Of a DNA stretch of 64,000 bases, positions 51,830-60,033 are shown piece after piece. This stretch comes from Myxococcales bacterium (lineage in GTDB: Bacteria; Myxococcota_A; Polyangia; Polyangiales; GCA-016699535). Made by a program: the position numbers and the translations under genes. The notes beneath the pieces are model-generated. The model was given only the letters and a program-made list of their open reading frames with translations. It was not told the DNA's origin and ran no database searches. The DNA is taken from assembly GCA_016699535.1 (NCBI GenBank), contig CP064980.1, positions 1,930,001 to 1,994,000 of the forward strand, given 5' to 3'. Within the stretch, counting starts at the first letter, position 1. Every line of letters starts with the position of its first letter.

Positions 51830-53953
51830 TTAGGGCAATAGGGGTTCTGGTCGTGGTTCAAGATGAGCGGATAGGGGGCTGGCCTCATTGGCGAGTTCCG
51901 GGGCGACGCTTAGGAAGGCATCGAGCGCGACGCGTGCTGATTCGAAATCGCCTTCGGCAAGACGGAGCCATGCGAGTTGCAGAACCGAACGAGGGTCTCC
52001 ACGCTCAAGTTGTGCGTCCAAAAGTGCGCGTGCGGCTTCATCGGATCCCATGGCCCAGAGTAGTGATGCAGCTTCACGCACCGCGTCCTCTTTTGAAAGT
52101 AGAAAGGTATGAGGTTCGTGTACTGCAGGTGGTGGAATCAGGGTTTTCTTTACGGATGCTTCATTGAGCAAGGTCAGTTCGTGTTCGCTGAGATCAAACA
52201 AAGCATAACGTATGGCCTGTAGGGCTTCGTCGCTACGATTACTAAGCACTAAACGTTTGGCGCGATGGACTTCGTAGTAACGAAGCACTGCAGCGGCGGT
52301 ACCATAATCACCGCGTGGTCCAAGCATGGTGTCGCGCCCAATAGCGGAGGTCCAACGTTCGGCCATGGAGCTGTCCAGCATGGATTGCGCGAAGTTCTGC
52401 CCTTGGCTTGGCAGAAATACATAGGCTCCCAGAACGTATCCTTGGCCTCGCGTCGGTTTATGCGATTCTGACAGAATTGGCATCTTTTGATGGTATTTAA
52501 TGACAATTCCGTCATTAAAAGCCTCAAAAGCATGACTGCCTTGTCCACGCAGCGGAATGCCGTCCATGCCGCGGTGTTTGGCCAAACGCTTCCAGTGCCA
52601 AGATGAAGTCGCAAGACCACTGATGAACAAGGGAACATCGGGACGAGCCCCGTCGATGCTTTTCGCTTGCATCCAACTGGCTGCGAAAAAATCGGTTTCG
52701 ACAATAACAAGCGCATGGGGTGGGGCTGCTTCGGTCAATGCGCCACTCAGTGTTTCAAGCGCGGGTACATCTGCTTCAAAAGCATGTGCAACGCGCGGCA
52801 AGGAAGGAATATTTAAAGCAATTAACGCTATGGCTCCGATAGCGAGAACACGATTTTCATGATCTTCGGCAAAGAGCACAAAGCCGGTGACGCCCAGAGC
52901 AAGGAGCAGTGCGGTGATGGGTCCAAAGTATGCGACGTTGTCTGGGTTGCTGGTTTCAAGTGCCTGAAGGGATGCGGCCATGAGAGAAACAAAAAGTAGG
53001 GTGACGAGCCACAGCAGAGTGGACCACGACCTGCTTTGTTTTTTTAACAAGGGTAGAGCAAGCAAGGCTACGCCGATGAGTGGAAGCATACCGCATGCGC
53101 TTAGGCTGTATCCGATGGCATCGGCCAGCTGCACTACGGCGCTGCTTTGCTCAACTCCCAAGTTCATACGGTAAGCTTTTGCGCTAAGGTAGTCCCAAAA
53201 TCCGGCAAGATTTGTGGGATCTCCCCAGGTTTCGGCACCTGCCTTTGCGCGCAAAGGCAGCCATGCGTAGACAAAAGCGCCCAACAAACCAGCCACTGTG
53301 AGCCAACTGAGCTGTTTTACACGAAACCAGTGGCGAAGGGGGCTTATCAAGGCGCTGATCAGTGCTGCGCCTAAGATAACCAGTGCGTGCGGCGGATGCA
53401 CCGCAAAACACAAACCAAAGGCAAGGGCTGCTTGATAAAGGTACGATGCTTTGTAATCCTTTTTCCACTGCACAATGCGGCACAACGCGAACAGGGTTAG
53501 ACTGAGCGACAGACCGTAGACTTCGATGCGCATGGCTTGGCGAATCACGGGTGGGCTAAGCAGCAATGCAATTGCTGCGGCATCCGGGGCAAAGCGTAGG
53601 GCTTTACTGCTCCAGTTTGCATTCTCAAGGTTTTCGGCGATGGCTTTGCCACACAGCGTGAAGTGGAGTGCTTCAATAAGGCGAGCTAGCCAAAAAGCTG
53701 CAAGTAGTTCGGTGAGCAGACTCAATAGCGCCATGCGATAGGGGATGGGGCCGACGGGTATCCACGCGATGGCGTGGGCGAGGATGGCGTGCAGTGGCTG
53801 ACCCGGTGGATGGGATGCCCCAAGATCCCAGGCAGCAGCGGCAAGCTCGCCTGCATCATAAACCGAAGGTCCCGCACTGAGATAAAGCACACCAATGCAT
53901 GCATAAAAACACAACAGTGGAATACGCCAGGGAGTGTTGCTGCAAAAAGGCAT
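51830..53953 (-). CDS. DUF2723 membrane protein (GT-C-like) with TPR-like C-terminus
   Basis: A 707-residue protein with about ten hydrophobic helices to residue 400. The family signature AGPSVYDAGELAAAAWDLG and ASHPPGQPLHAILAHA, with the acidic Asp-x-Gly-Glu and His-Pro-Pro-Gly, resembles GT-C glycosyltransferases of the protein O-mannosyltransferase kind. The extracytoplasmic C-terminal 300 residues contain helical repeats (LLWAMGSDEAARALLDAQL, LAWLRLAEGDFESARVALD). A role in polyprenyl-sugar transfer to proteins or glycans is inferred. It is followed at once by the lipoprotein peptidase gene. Confidence 0.85.
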   Translation of the reverse strand: MPFCSNTPWRIPLLCFYACIGVLYLSAGPSVYDAGELAAAAWDLGASHPPGQPLHAILAHAIAWIPVGPIPYRMALLSLLTELLAAFWLARLIEALHFTLCGKAIAENLENANWSSKALRFAPDAAAIALLLSPPVIRQAMRIEVYGLSLSLTLFALCRIVQWKKDYKASYLYQAALAFGLCFAVHPPHALVILGAALISALISPLRHWFRVKQLSWLTVAGLLGAFVYAWLPLRAKAGAETWGDPTNLAGFWDYLSAKAYRMNLGVEQSSAVVQLADAIGYSLSACGMLPLIGVALLALPLLKKQSRSWSTLLWLVTLLFVSLMAASLQALETSNPDNVAYFGPITALLLALGVTGFVLFAEDHENRVLAIGAIALIALNIPSLPRVAHAFEADVPALETLSGALTEAAPPHALVIVETDFFAASWMQAKSIDGARPDVPLFISGLATSSWHWKRLAKHRGMDGIPLRGQGSHAFEAFNDGIVIKYHQKMPILSESHKPTRGQGYVLGAYVFLPSQGQNFAQSMLDSSMAERWTSAIGRDTMLGPRGDYGTAAAVLRYYEVHRAKRLVLSNRSDEALQAIRYALFDLSEHELTLLNEASVKKTLIPPPAVHEPHTFLLSKEDAVREAASLLWAMGSDEAARALLDAQLERGDPRSVLQLAWLRLAEGDFESARVALDAFLSVAPELANEASPLSAHLEPRPEPLLP

Positions 53954-54057
53954 GTCTCAACAGCATAGCGCGTCTGCTGCAAGTTGGATATTTTAGACAC
54001 TTTTCAGGTGCTGCTCGAGTCGATGAGCACCGCTTTTTCCTAAAAGCTCGTCGGCTC

Positions 54058-54924
54058 TTAGCGGATTACTAAAATCGGGCTCGCCGCGAAACCAAGTGCG
54101 TTGGCGGCGTGCGTAAATGCGTGTTGCTTTTTCGCTTTGCGCAGACTCTCCTCCAGAGGCTCGGAAGCAAGTAAGTGCGGTAGCAATTGTCGGTAACCCA
54201 CACTACCAAGTGCTCGGCAATGTGGACCATAGTGCGACAGAAGCATCTCAATCTCGCTTAGCCAACCCGCTTCGATCATGCGATCCGCACGCGCGTTGAG
54301 TCGCTCTTGATGCTCCGGGCTGTGATCGTCCAAAAATATATGGAGCGCATCATAACGTGCTTCTCCTAAAGCATGCTCTTCGCGAAGCTTTCCAAGCGCT
54401 TGACCGGTCTGCTCGTAGACTTCCAAGGCGCGCACGATGCGCACGGTATCGTTTTCATGAATTGCTTTTGCGCCGATTGGATCGACCTGAGCGAGGCGCG
54501 TATGCATGGTTTTGGTTCCCAGTTTATGGGCTTCGTTTGTGAGCATTTCACGAAGCGCTGCGTCGACTTTAGGTAAATCAAGTAAGCCTCGGAGCAGCGC
54601 ACGCAGCCAAAGCCCCGTTCCACCCACGACAATGGCTGTTTTTCCTCGCCGATGAATGTCCGCAATGGCTTGATCGGCAAGCTTGGCATAGTCAACGGCA
54701 TCGATGGGTGCATCGGGGTCGGCGGCATCGATCAGATGATGCTTAATGCCTTGAAGTTCACTCTCTGTGGGTTTGGCTGAGCCAATATCAAAACCGCGGT
54801 AGACCTGAACAGAATCAGCACCGACGAGTTCGGCATCGAACCGTTTAGCTATCTCAATAGCGCACTGGGTTTTGCCGGTTCCCGTCGGCCCGGCAATCAC
54901 GATCATGGCATTGGCTTTTTTCAT
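54058..54924 (-). CDS. miaA: tRNA dimethylallyltransferase
   Basis: A 288-residue enzyme adding a dimethylallyl group to A37 of tRNAs reading U-starting codons. Motifs: the P-loop AGPTGTGKTQCAIEIA, GADSVQVYRGFDIGSAKPT, HHLIDAADPD, VVGGTGLWLRALLRGL, and DTVRIVRALEVYEQTGQ. The start is 12 bases after the mutL stop, a common mutL-miaA operon. Confidence 0.97.
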   Translation of the reverse strand: MKKANAMIVIAGPTGTGKTQCAIEIAKRFDAELVGADSVQVYRGFDIGSAKPTESELQGIKHHLIDAADPDAPIDAVDYAKLADQAIADIHRRGKTAIVVGGTGLWLRALLRGLLDLPKVDAALREMLTNEAHKLGTKTMHTRLAQVDPIGAKAIHENDTVRIVRALEVYEQTGQALGKLREEHALGEARYDALHIFLDDHSPEHQERLNARADRMIEAGWLSEIEMLLSHYGPHCRALGSVGYRQLLPHLLASEPLEESLRKAKKQHAFTHAANALGFAASPILVIR

Positions 54925-54936
54925 TGCAAGACTAGC

Positions 54937-56664
54937 CTAAGAGTGGATTACTATGTCTGAAAAGGCTAGCGTGTGTGCGATGGGTTGGTCGTGATGGCAA
55001 TGTCCTTGAAAGTCCGATACCTCATCGAGAGCGGATAAGAGGGCTTTGCATTCATGCGCAGACATCGCATCGCCAGCGCTTCGCGAGGCATGACAAGCCA
55101 TGGTAGCGAGCACAGTGTCCATGCGGTCGCTGAAACTTCGTTGTGCGGTATGTGTGATTTCGCTTAGCGCATCGTTTATCAATAGCTCGACGCTAAGGTG
55201 AGCCAGTTGGGCAGGAACCTCGTCGATAAGCAGGGCATCGTCTGCGATGGCCCGCGATTCGATGCCAAGCGATTCAAGGGCTTCGTGATGTTCTAGCGCA
55301 TACGCCATGCGCTTAGGGTCCAAGGTGACGCGTTCTGGAAAGAGCAGCCGCTGTTTAGTGACAGAGCCCTCGGTGAATGCTTTGTGAAGTTTTGCAAACC
55401 GTATGCGTTCATCTGCGGCGTGCTGATCCAAGATGTAGAGAGCATCCTGTCCTTCGCATAAGATGTACATGTTTTTTAATTGCGCAATGAAGCGCAGTTG
55501 AGCGAAAAAGCCTAGAGACTGACTTTGACTATCTAAGTTGGGGCTGCCGTAGCTCGTCTGCTTTTGATTCAGCGATAGAATACCTTCGCTTAGATGCTGG
55601 GCCATAGCGGGGTAGAAACCCGGCGGTCTTTGTGAAGCGTTTGCGGCGCCTTCGTTCGAGTGTCGGGCGATGTTAAGCCAATTGCTCTTGGCAAGTTCCT
55701 TGCTCAAGCTGCGTGAGACAATGTCGAGAATGCGACGTGGTTTTGCAAAGCGAATTTCTGTTTTTTGAGGATGAACGTTGACGTCGATTTCTGCGGCGGG
55801 CACTTCGATGAACAACGCGCCAAAGGGATAGCGACCGGGCGGCATGACACTTCCATAAGCGAAGGCAAGCGCATGAGCTAAGCCTCGGTCTTTGACGGGT
55901 CTTCGATTGACCAAAATACGTAACCCACTGCTGTTGCTTCGCGCTCGCTCAGGTGGAGCCAATGCGGCTTCGATGCTTACTTCCTCGTGCTTTACTCGGA
56001 AAGGTAGCATGGTGCTTTCGCGCAATATGCTGGATGCCCGAGACAGGTGATCGTTGTGGCGCTGGTAGTCGCGAATTAAACGGCCATCTCGCACAAGCCT
56101 GAAATGAACTTGGGGGTTGGCCAAAGCTGCGTTCATGACGACTTCGGCGATGTGCGAGTTTTCCGTGGTGGTGGATTTAAGAAATTGTAGACGAGCTGGA
56201 ACGTTGAAAAAGAGCTCAGCGATTTCAATGCGAGTGCCAGGGGCGCAGCCGATGTCGGCAACTGCGGCGGGCCGGCTGCCCTCGCTGCTGATCCGTGTTC
56301 CGACAGGATCATCGGTGCGCCGAGTTTGGATGGCCCAACGAGAAACAGAGACAATGGCGGCCAGTGCTTCGCCACGAAAACCAAAACTTTGAAGCTCAGC
56401 GAGTTCTTCAAAGCGGGAAAGTTTGCTTGTGGCGTGCCGCGAAGTGCATAGTTGGGCATTGCTGCGAGTCATGCCTTTGCCGTTATCGATGACGACAATG
56501 CTGCCTAGACCACCGTTACTGATCTCGACATCGATGCGGTCTGCCCCTGCATCAAGCGAATTTTCCACCAGCTCCTTGACCACGGAAGCAGGCCGAGAAA
56601 CCACTTCACCAGCCGCAATTTTGTCGATCAGGCTGTCTTCAAGGAGCCTAATATCGTCGCACAT
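54937..56664 (-). CDS. mutL: DNA mismatch repair protein MutL
   Basis: A 575-residue GHKL ATPase. N-terminal motifs: IAAGEVVSRPASVVKELVEN, NSLDAGADRI, VVIDNGKGM, RHATSKLS, SFGFRGEALAAI and HPQKTEIRF. After a linker, the dimerisation domain has LDQHAADERIRF, related to the nuclease motif DQHAxxExxxxE but with Ala where the last Glu would be, and a C-terminal CHHDQPIAHTL where CPHGRP is usual. The nuclease activity of this MutL is therefore uncertain. It is transcribed ahead of miaA and divergent from the Ser/Thr kinase. Confidence 0.95.
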   Translation of the reverse strand: MCDDIRLLEDSLIDKIAAGEVVSRPASVVKELVENSLDAGADRIDVEISNGGLGSIVVIDNGKGMTRSNAQLCTSRHATSKLSRFEELAELQSFGFRGEALAAIVSVSRWAIQTRRTDDPVGTRISSEGSRPAAVADIGCAPGTRIEIAELFFNVPARLQFLKSTTTENSHIAEVVMNAALANPQVHFRLVRDGRLIRDYQRHNDHLSRASSILRESTMLPFRVKHEEVSIEAALAPPERARSNSSGLRILVNRRPVKDRGLAHALAFAYGSVMPPGRYPFGALFIEVPAAEIDVNVHPQKTEIRFAKPRRILDIVSRSLSKELAKSNWLNIARHSNEGAANASQRPPGFYPAMAQHLSEGILSLNQKQTSYGSPNLDSQSQSLGFFAQLRFIAQLKNMYILCEGQDALYILDQHAADERIRFAKLHKAFTEGSVTKQRLLFPERVTLDPKRMAYALEHHEALESLGIESRAIADDALLIDEVPAQLAHLSVELLINDALSEITHTAQRSFSDRMDTVLATMACHASRSAGDAMSAHECKALLSALDEVSDFQGHCHHDQPIAHTLAFSDIVIHS

Positions 56665-56779
56665 GCCCCGACACTATGTTGCCGCTGCTTGCCTTGCAAC
56701 CAAACAGAGGGCAGTTAGGCAGTGGACCCGATGTAGTCATCCGGGTATGATAGCACTAAGTAGGTAAAATCACCCATCA

Positions 56780-58498
56780 ATGAATGCAAACGCGGCCATC
56801 CGAGTCATGAGAAGCTGTCCAAGCTGCAATAGAGAATACCCCGGTGGGGAGATGTTCTGCCCACTTGATGGGACACGTATAAGGTCGCCGTCCATGGCGG
56901 TACAGGGCACGGATGTCGATCCTTTGCTTGGCGTGGTGGTTTCTGGGCGCTACAAGATCTTGCGTCGCATTGGCGAGGGCGGCATGGGCATTGTCTATGA
57001 AGCCCAACACGTGGTGATCGAGAAACGTGTAGCACTCAAGGTCTTGCGTGATGACTTTTCCAAGCGTCCCGAAGTGGTAGAGCGGTTTAGGCAAGAGGCT
57101 CGAAGTGCATCACGTATTGGCCATGACAACATCATCGACATCTCAGACTTTGGTGAAATACCAAATGGCGCAAGTTATTTTGTCATGGAAATGCTTGATG
57201 GCGAAGATCTTGCCATGCGTTTAGAGCGTGAGGGGCTTTTGGATCCCTTTGATGCTGTTGATGTTATATTGCAATGTTGCCGTGGCTTGGGTGCAGCGCA
57301 TGCCAAAGGGATTGTCCATCGCGACATGAAACCTGAGAATATCTTTCTCATCGAGCGCGAAGGGCGTAGTGGTTTTGTAAAACTGGTGGATTTCGGTATC
57401 GCTAAAATGAGCGATCTTGAAACGGCAGGTGAACCTGGGCGCAAGCTTACGAAAACCGGCATGATTTTCGGAACCCCTGAGTACATGTCTCCTGAGCAAG
57501 CCGGCGGCAAATCACTTGATCACCGTGTGGATGTCTATGCTCTGGGCGTGATTTTGTACGAGTTGCTGGTTGGGCGGGTTCCTTTCGTGGGTGATACTTT
57601 TATGGGTATCCTAACCCAGCATATGTTTGAGCAACCGCCTCCTCTTAGGGAAATCAATCCTAAAGTCGAAGTGGCCCCTGAGCTTGAAGGCATTGTGTAC
57701 AAGGCCATGTCGAAAGACCCGCTCGACCGTTTTCAAACCATGGACGAAATGTCGATGGCTTTGCAGCGCGCGATGGGGCTTGAAGCGCCTGATCTCAGTG
57801 GTCGATTCAATCTTTCTTCGACATCAGGGGTCATGCGACGAACAAGTTCTGGCCGCTTTGTGCGTAGCACTCCATCCGGCGTCCAAGCGTTTGCGGATAC
57901 ACAATATCTTCCGGGTGAACGCAAAATTAACGGCAAGCTTTGGATAGCCGTTGGCGCAGTGCTTGCTCTTGCAGCCGGAGGTGCGGCCTTGGCCCTGACG
58001 CAAGGCAATCCTGCTGCGCAAAACTCCGCTCCCAAGGATGAAATGCAAGCGGTCAAGGAGCAAGGCTCGGCGCTCGAGTCTCTGGAAAAGAACGACACAG
58101 AGAGCCCGAAAGCGACCGAGCCAGAAAAAGTTAAGATTAGTGTGACGACCGATCCCGTTGGTGCACAGATTAGCATTGAGGGGCAGGGCCAAGTCTGCGC
58201 AAGCACGCCTTGTGACTTTGAAGCAACAAAGGGCTCTTCAATTCGGTTGCTTGCATCAAAAGGAGAAAGAACTGCTAGCCGTGATCTTGGCGCTGAAGCA
58301 GACAGTCATGTTGAGCTTGCGCTTGAAGAAGCTGTGGTTCGGCGCAAAACACGAAGAACACCGCCTCGTGAAAAGCAAGCGCAAACAGAAGCTAAGCCAG
58401 CATTAAAACCCAAGGAAGATTCAGCGGAAAGCAAACCTACTGCGAACGTAAAAGTGCGAGCCACCGGTGATTTGAAGATCCCTGACGTCTTCCGTTGA
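56780..58498 (+). CDS. Membrane Ser/Thr protein kinase with Cys-motif N-terminus
   Basis: A 572-residue Hanks-type kinase. The N-terminus SCPSCNREYPGGEMFCPLDG is a zinc-ribbon-like motif often found in myxobacterial kinases. The kinase domain (about residues 55-330) has GEGGMGIVYEAQHVV, ALKVL, HRDMKPENIFL, DFGIAKM, GTPEYMSPEQA and DVYALGVILYELL. One membrane helix follows at about residues 380-400 (LWIAVGAVLALAAGGAALAL). The extracytoplasmic part has a PEGA-type fold (VTTDPVGAQISIEGQGQ, CASTPCDFEATKG) and a Lys/Pro-rich tail. It should respond to an envelope signal; substrate is unknown. Confidence 0.95.
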   Translation: MNANAAIRVMRSCPSCNREYPGGEMFCPLDGTRIRSPSMAVQGTDVDPLLGVVVSGRYKILRRIGEGGMGIVYEAQHVVIEKRVALKVLRDDFSKRPEVVERFRQEARSASRIGHDNIIDISDFGEIPNGASYFVMEMLDGEDLAMRLEREGLLDPFDAVDVILQCCRGLGAAHAKGIVHRDMKPENIFLIEREGRSGFVKLVDFGIAKMSDLETAGEPGRKLTKTGMIFGTPEYMSPEQAGGKSLDHRVDVYALGVILYELLVGRVPFVGDTFMGILTQHMFEQPPPLREINPKVEVAPELEGIVYKAMSKDPLDRFQTMDEMSMALQRAMGLEAPDLSGRFNLSSTSGVMRRTSSGRFVRSTPSGVQAFADTQYLPGERKINGKLWIAVGAVLALAAGGAALALTQGNPAAQNSAPKDEMQAVKEQGSALESLEKNDTESPKATEPEKVKISVTTDPVGAQISIEGQGQVCASTPCDFEATKGSSIRLLASKGERTASRDLGAEADSHVELALEEAVVRRKTRRTPPREKQAQTEAKPALKPKEDSAESKPTANVKVRATGDLKIPDVFR

Positions 58499-58501
58499 AT
58501 T

Positions 58502-59779
58502 TTATTTTGCAGCTAGGAAATAGGCTGTTAGCAGTAGATAAATCGGCGTTAGAATCATAACCGAGCGCAGCATGAAGGCGAAGAAGCTTGGCATTTTATA
58601 ACGGGCTTCTTCAGCAATTGCTTTAACCATAAAGTTGGGTCCGTTCCCAATATAGGTATTCGCTCCCATAAAGACTGCTCCACAACTGAGCGCTGCAAGA
58701 TGCATGTGGCTGATTCCAACGATTTGCGAGGGTAAATCAAGCGATTGAGCTGTTGTAAGGAAGGTCAGATAGGTTGGTGCGTTGTCGAGCACAGAGGATA
58801 AGAATCCTGTGGTGAGGAAGAACTCCCAGGCGTAGTGAAGACCAAGCTCAGGGCCTTTGTTCTCGAGAATCGCCAGAGCGGGGACCATGGTAATGAAGAT
58901 CCCAAGGAAAAGCACCGCAACTTCGATAATGGGAGAAAAAGTAAACATATTTGCAATACGAGGTGCGCGCGGAGCAAATTTCCAAGACAACAGGGTAAAC
59001 AATCCCATGCTAAGTTCGCGATAAGGACTTGGCAGAAAGACAGAACCCACTACACCTGCAAGAAAGAGTATGTTTAGGTTTCCGTGAATACGTAGTGGGA
59101 TACTCACACTGATATCTCGTGCGAGATCCGCCACGTCTTCTCTGGTGTAGGCTCGACTGTCCCAAAGGTAGAAAAGAATCAACAGGTATCCAACGCAGAT
59201 AAGCCAAGCGGGCCATAAGTGCAGGGTCCAGAAAAAAGGAACCCCGCGTAAATAACCAAGAAAAAGTGGTGGATCGCCAAGTGGGGTAAGCAAGCCTGCG
59301 CAGTTCGATACGATCAGGATGAAAAGAAAAGGAATGTGCGCAACGTGTTTGCGTTGTTGATTGATGCGAAGCATTGGCCGAATAAGCAACATGCTTGCAC
59401 CCGTGGTACCGATGATATTGGCGAGTACGGCTCCAATGGCCAACATCAAGACATTTTTCCCGGGTGTCCCTTGGATGTCTCCGGAAATATGAATCCCGCC
59501 AGCGATAATGTAGAGCGCGCCGAGAAGTGCAATGAACGCCGTGTACTCATGCAAGGCATGCCAGAGCCCTTCCTGATAGCGCAGTAGCAAGTAAGCTAGA
59601 ATTGGAGCTGTTACGATGCTGCTGAAGATGGCACGGTTGCGATTGCTCTCCCACCATTTGTGCGCAACCAAAGGCATAAGAGCGATTCCCAAAAGAATGA
59701 TGACAAAAGGTGCAATAGCGATCATTGGAACAGTTGCTCCAAAATGTTCGACTGCGGGAGAATGAGCACTGTGTTGCAT
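58502..59779 (-). CDS. NhaD-like sodium:proton antiporter
   Basis: A 425-residue integral membrane protein with about eleven hydrophobic helices. It resembles the NhaD/CitM-type ion transporter superfamily: GTTGASMLLIRPMLRIN, CAGLLTPLGDPPLFLG, LDNAPTYLTFLTTA, CGAVFMGANTYIGNGPNFMV. The conserved TPLGDPP and TYIGNGPN motifs sit in the broken helices of these transporters. It probably exchanges Na+ for H+. A single gene; the kinase gene ends three bases before its stop, so the two are convergent. Confidence 0.88.
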   Translation of the reverse strand: MQHSAHSPAVEHFGATVPMIAIAPFVIILLGIALMPLVAHKWWESNRNRAIFSSIVTAPILAYLLLRYQEGLWHALHEYTAFIALLGALYIIAGGIHISGDIQGTPGKNVLMLAIGAVLANIIGTTGASMLLIRPMLRINQQRKHVAHIPFLFILIVSNCAGLLTPLGDPPLFLGYLRGVPFFWTLHLWPAWLICVGYLLILFYLWDSRAYTREDVADLARDISVSIPLRIHGNLNILFLAGVVGSVFLPSPYRELSMGLFTLLSWKFAPRAPRIANMFTFSPIIEVAVLFLGIFITMVPALAILENKGPELGLHYAWEFFLTTGFLSSVLDNAPTYLTFLTTAQSLDLPSQIVGISHMHLAALSCGAVFMGANTYIGNGPNFMVKAIAEEARYKMPSFFAFMLRSVMILTPIYLLLTAYFLAAK

Positions 59780-60033
59780 AAGAGCGCCTCAACAACGTGA
59801 AGGACTTGCCTTGCGCAAAGTCTTGCCTTGCGCGAGCCGAACCATAGCAAAGCTTGTCTCGTTTGTGGGAAAATCTAGCTTCAAAAGATGAACATGCCAA
59901 AGCGGGAATACCGGTCGTTGCGGTAGGCTTTTCGCTGGGGGGGGTTCGTTATTCTGCTGCGGAAAGGGTCTCGCTTGGCGTATGCAACTGCGAAATGCGT
60001 TGCCAATTGCCATTGCCTGAGGTATGTCAAAGC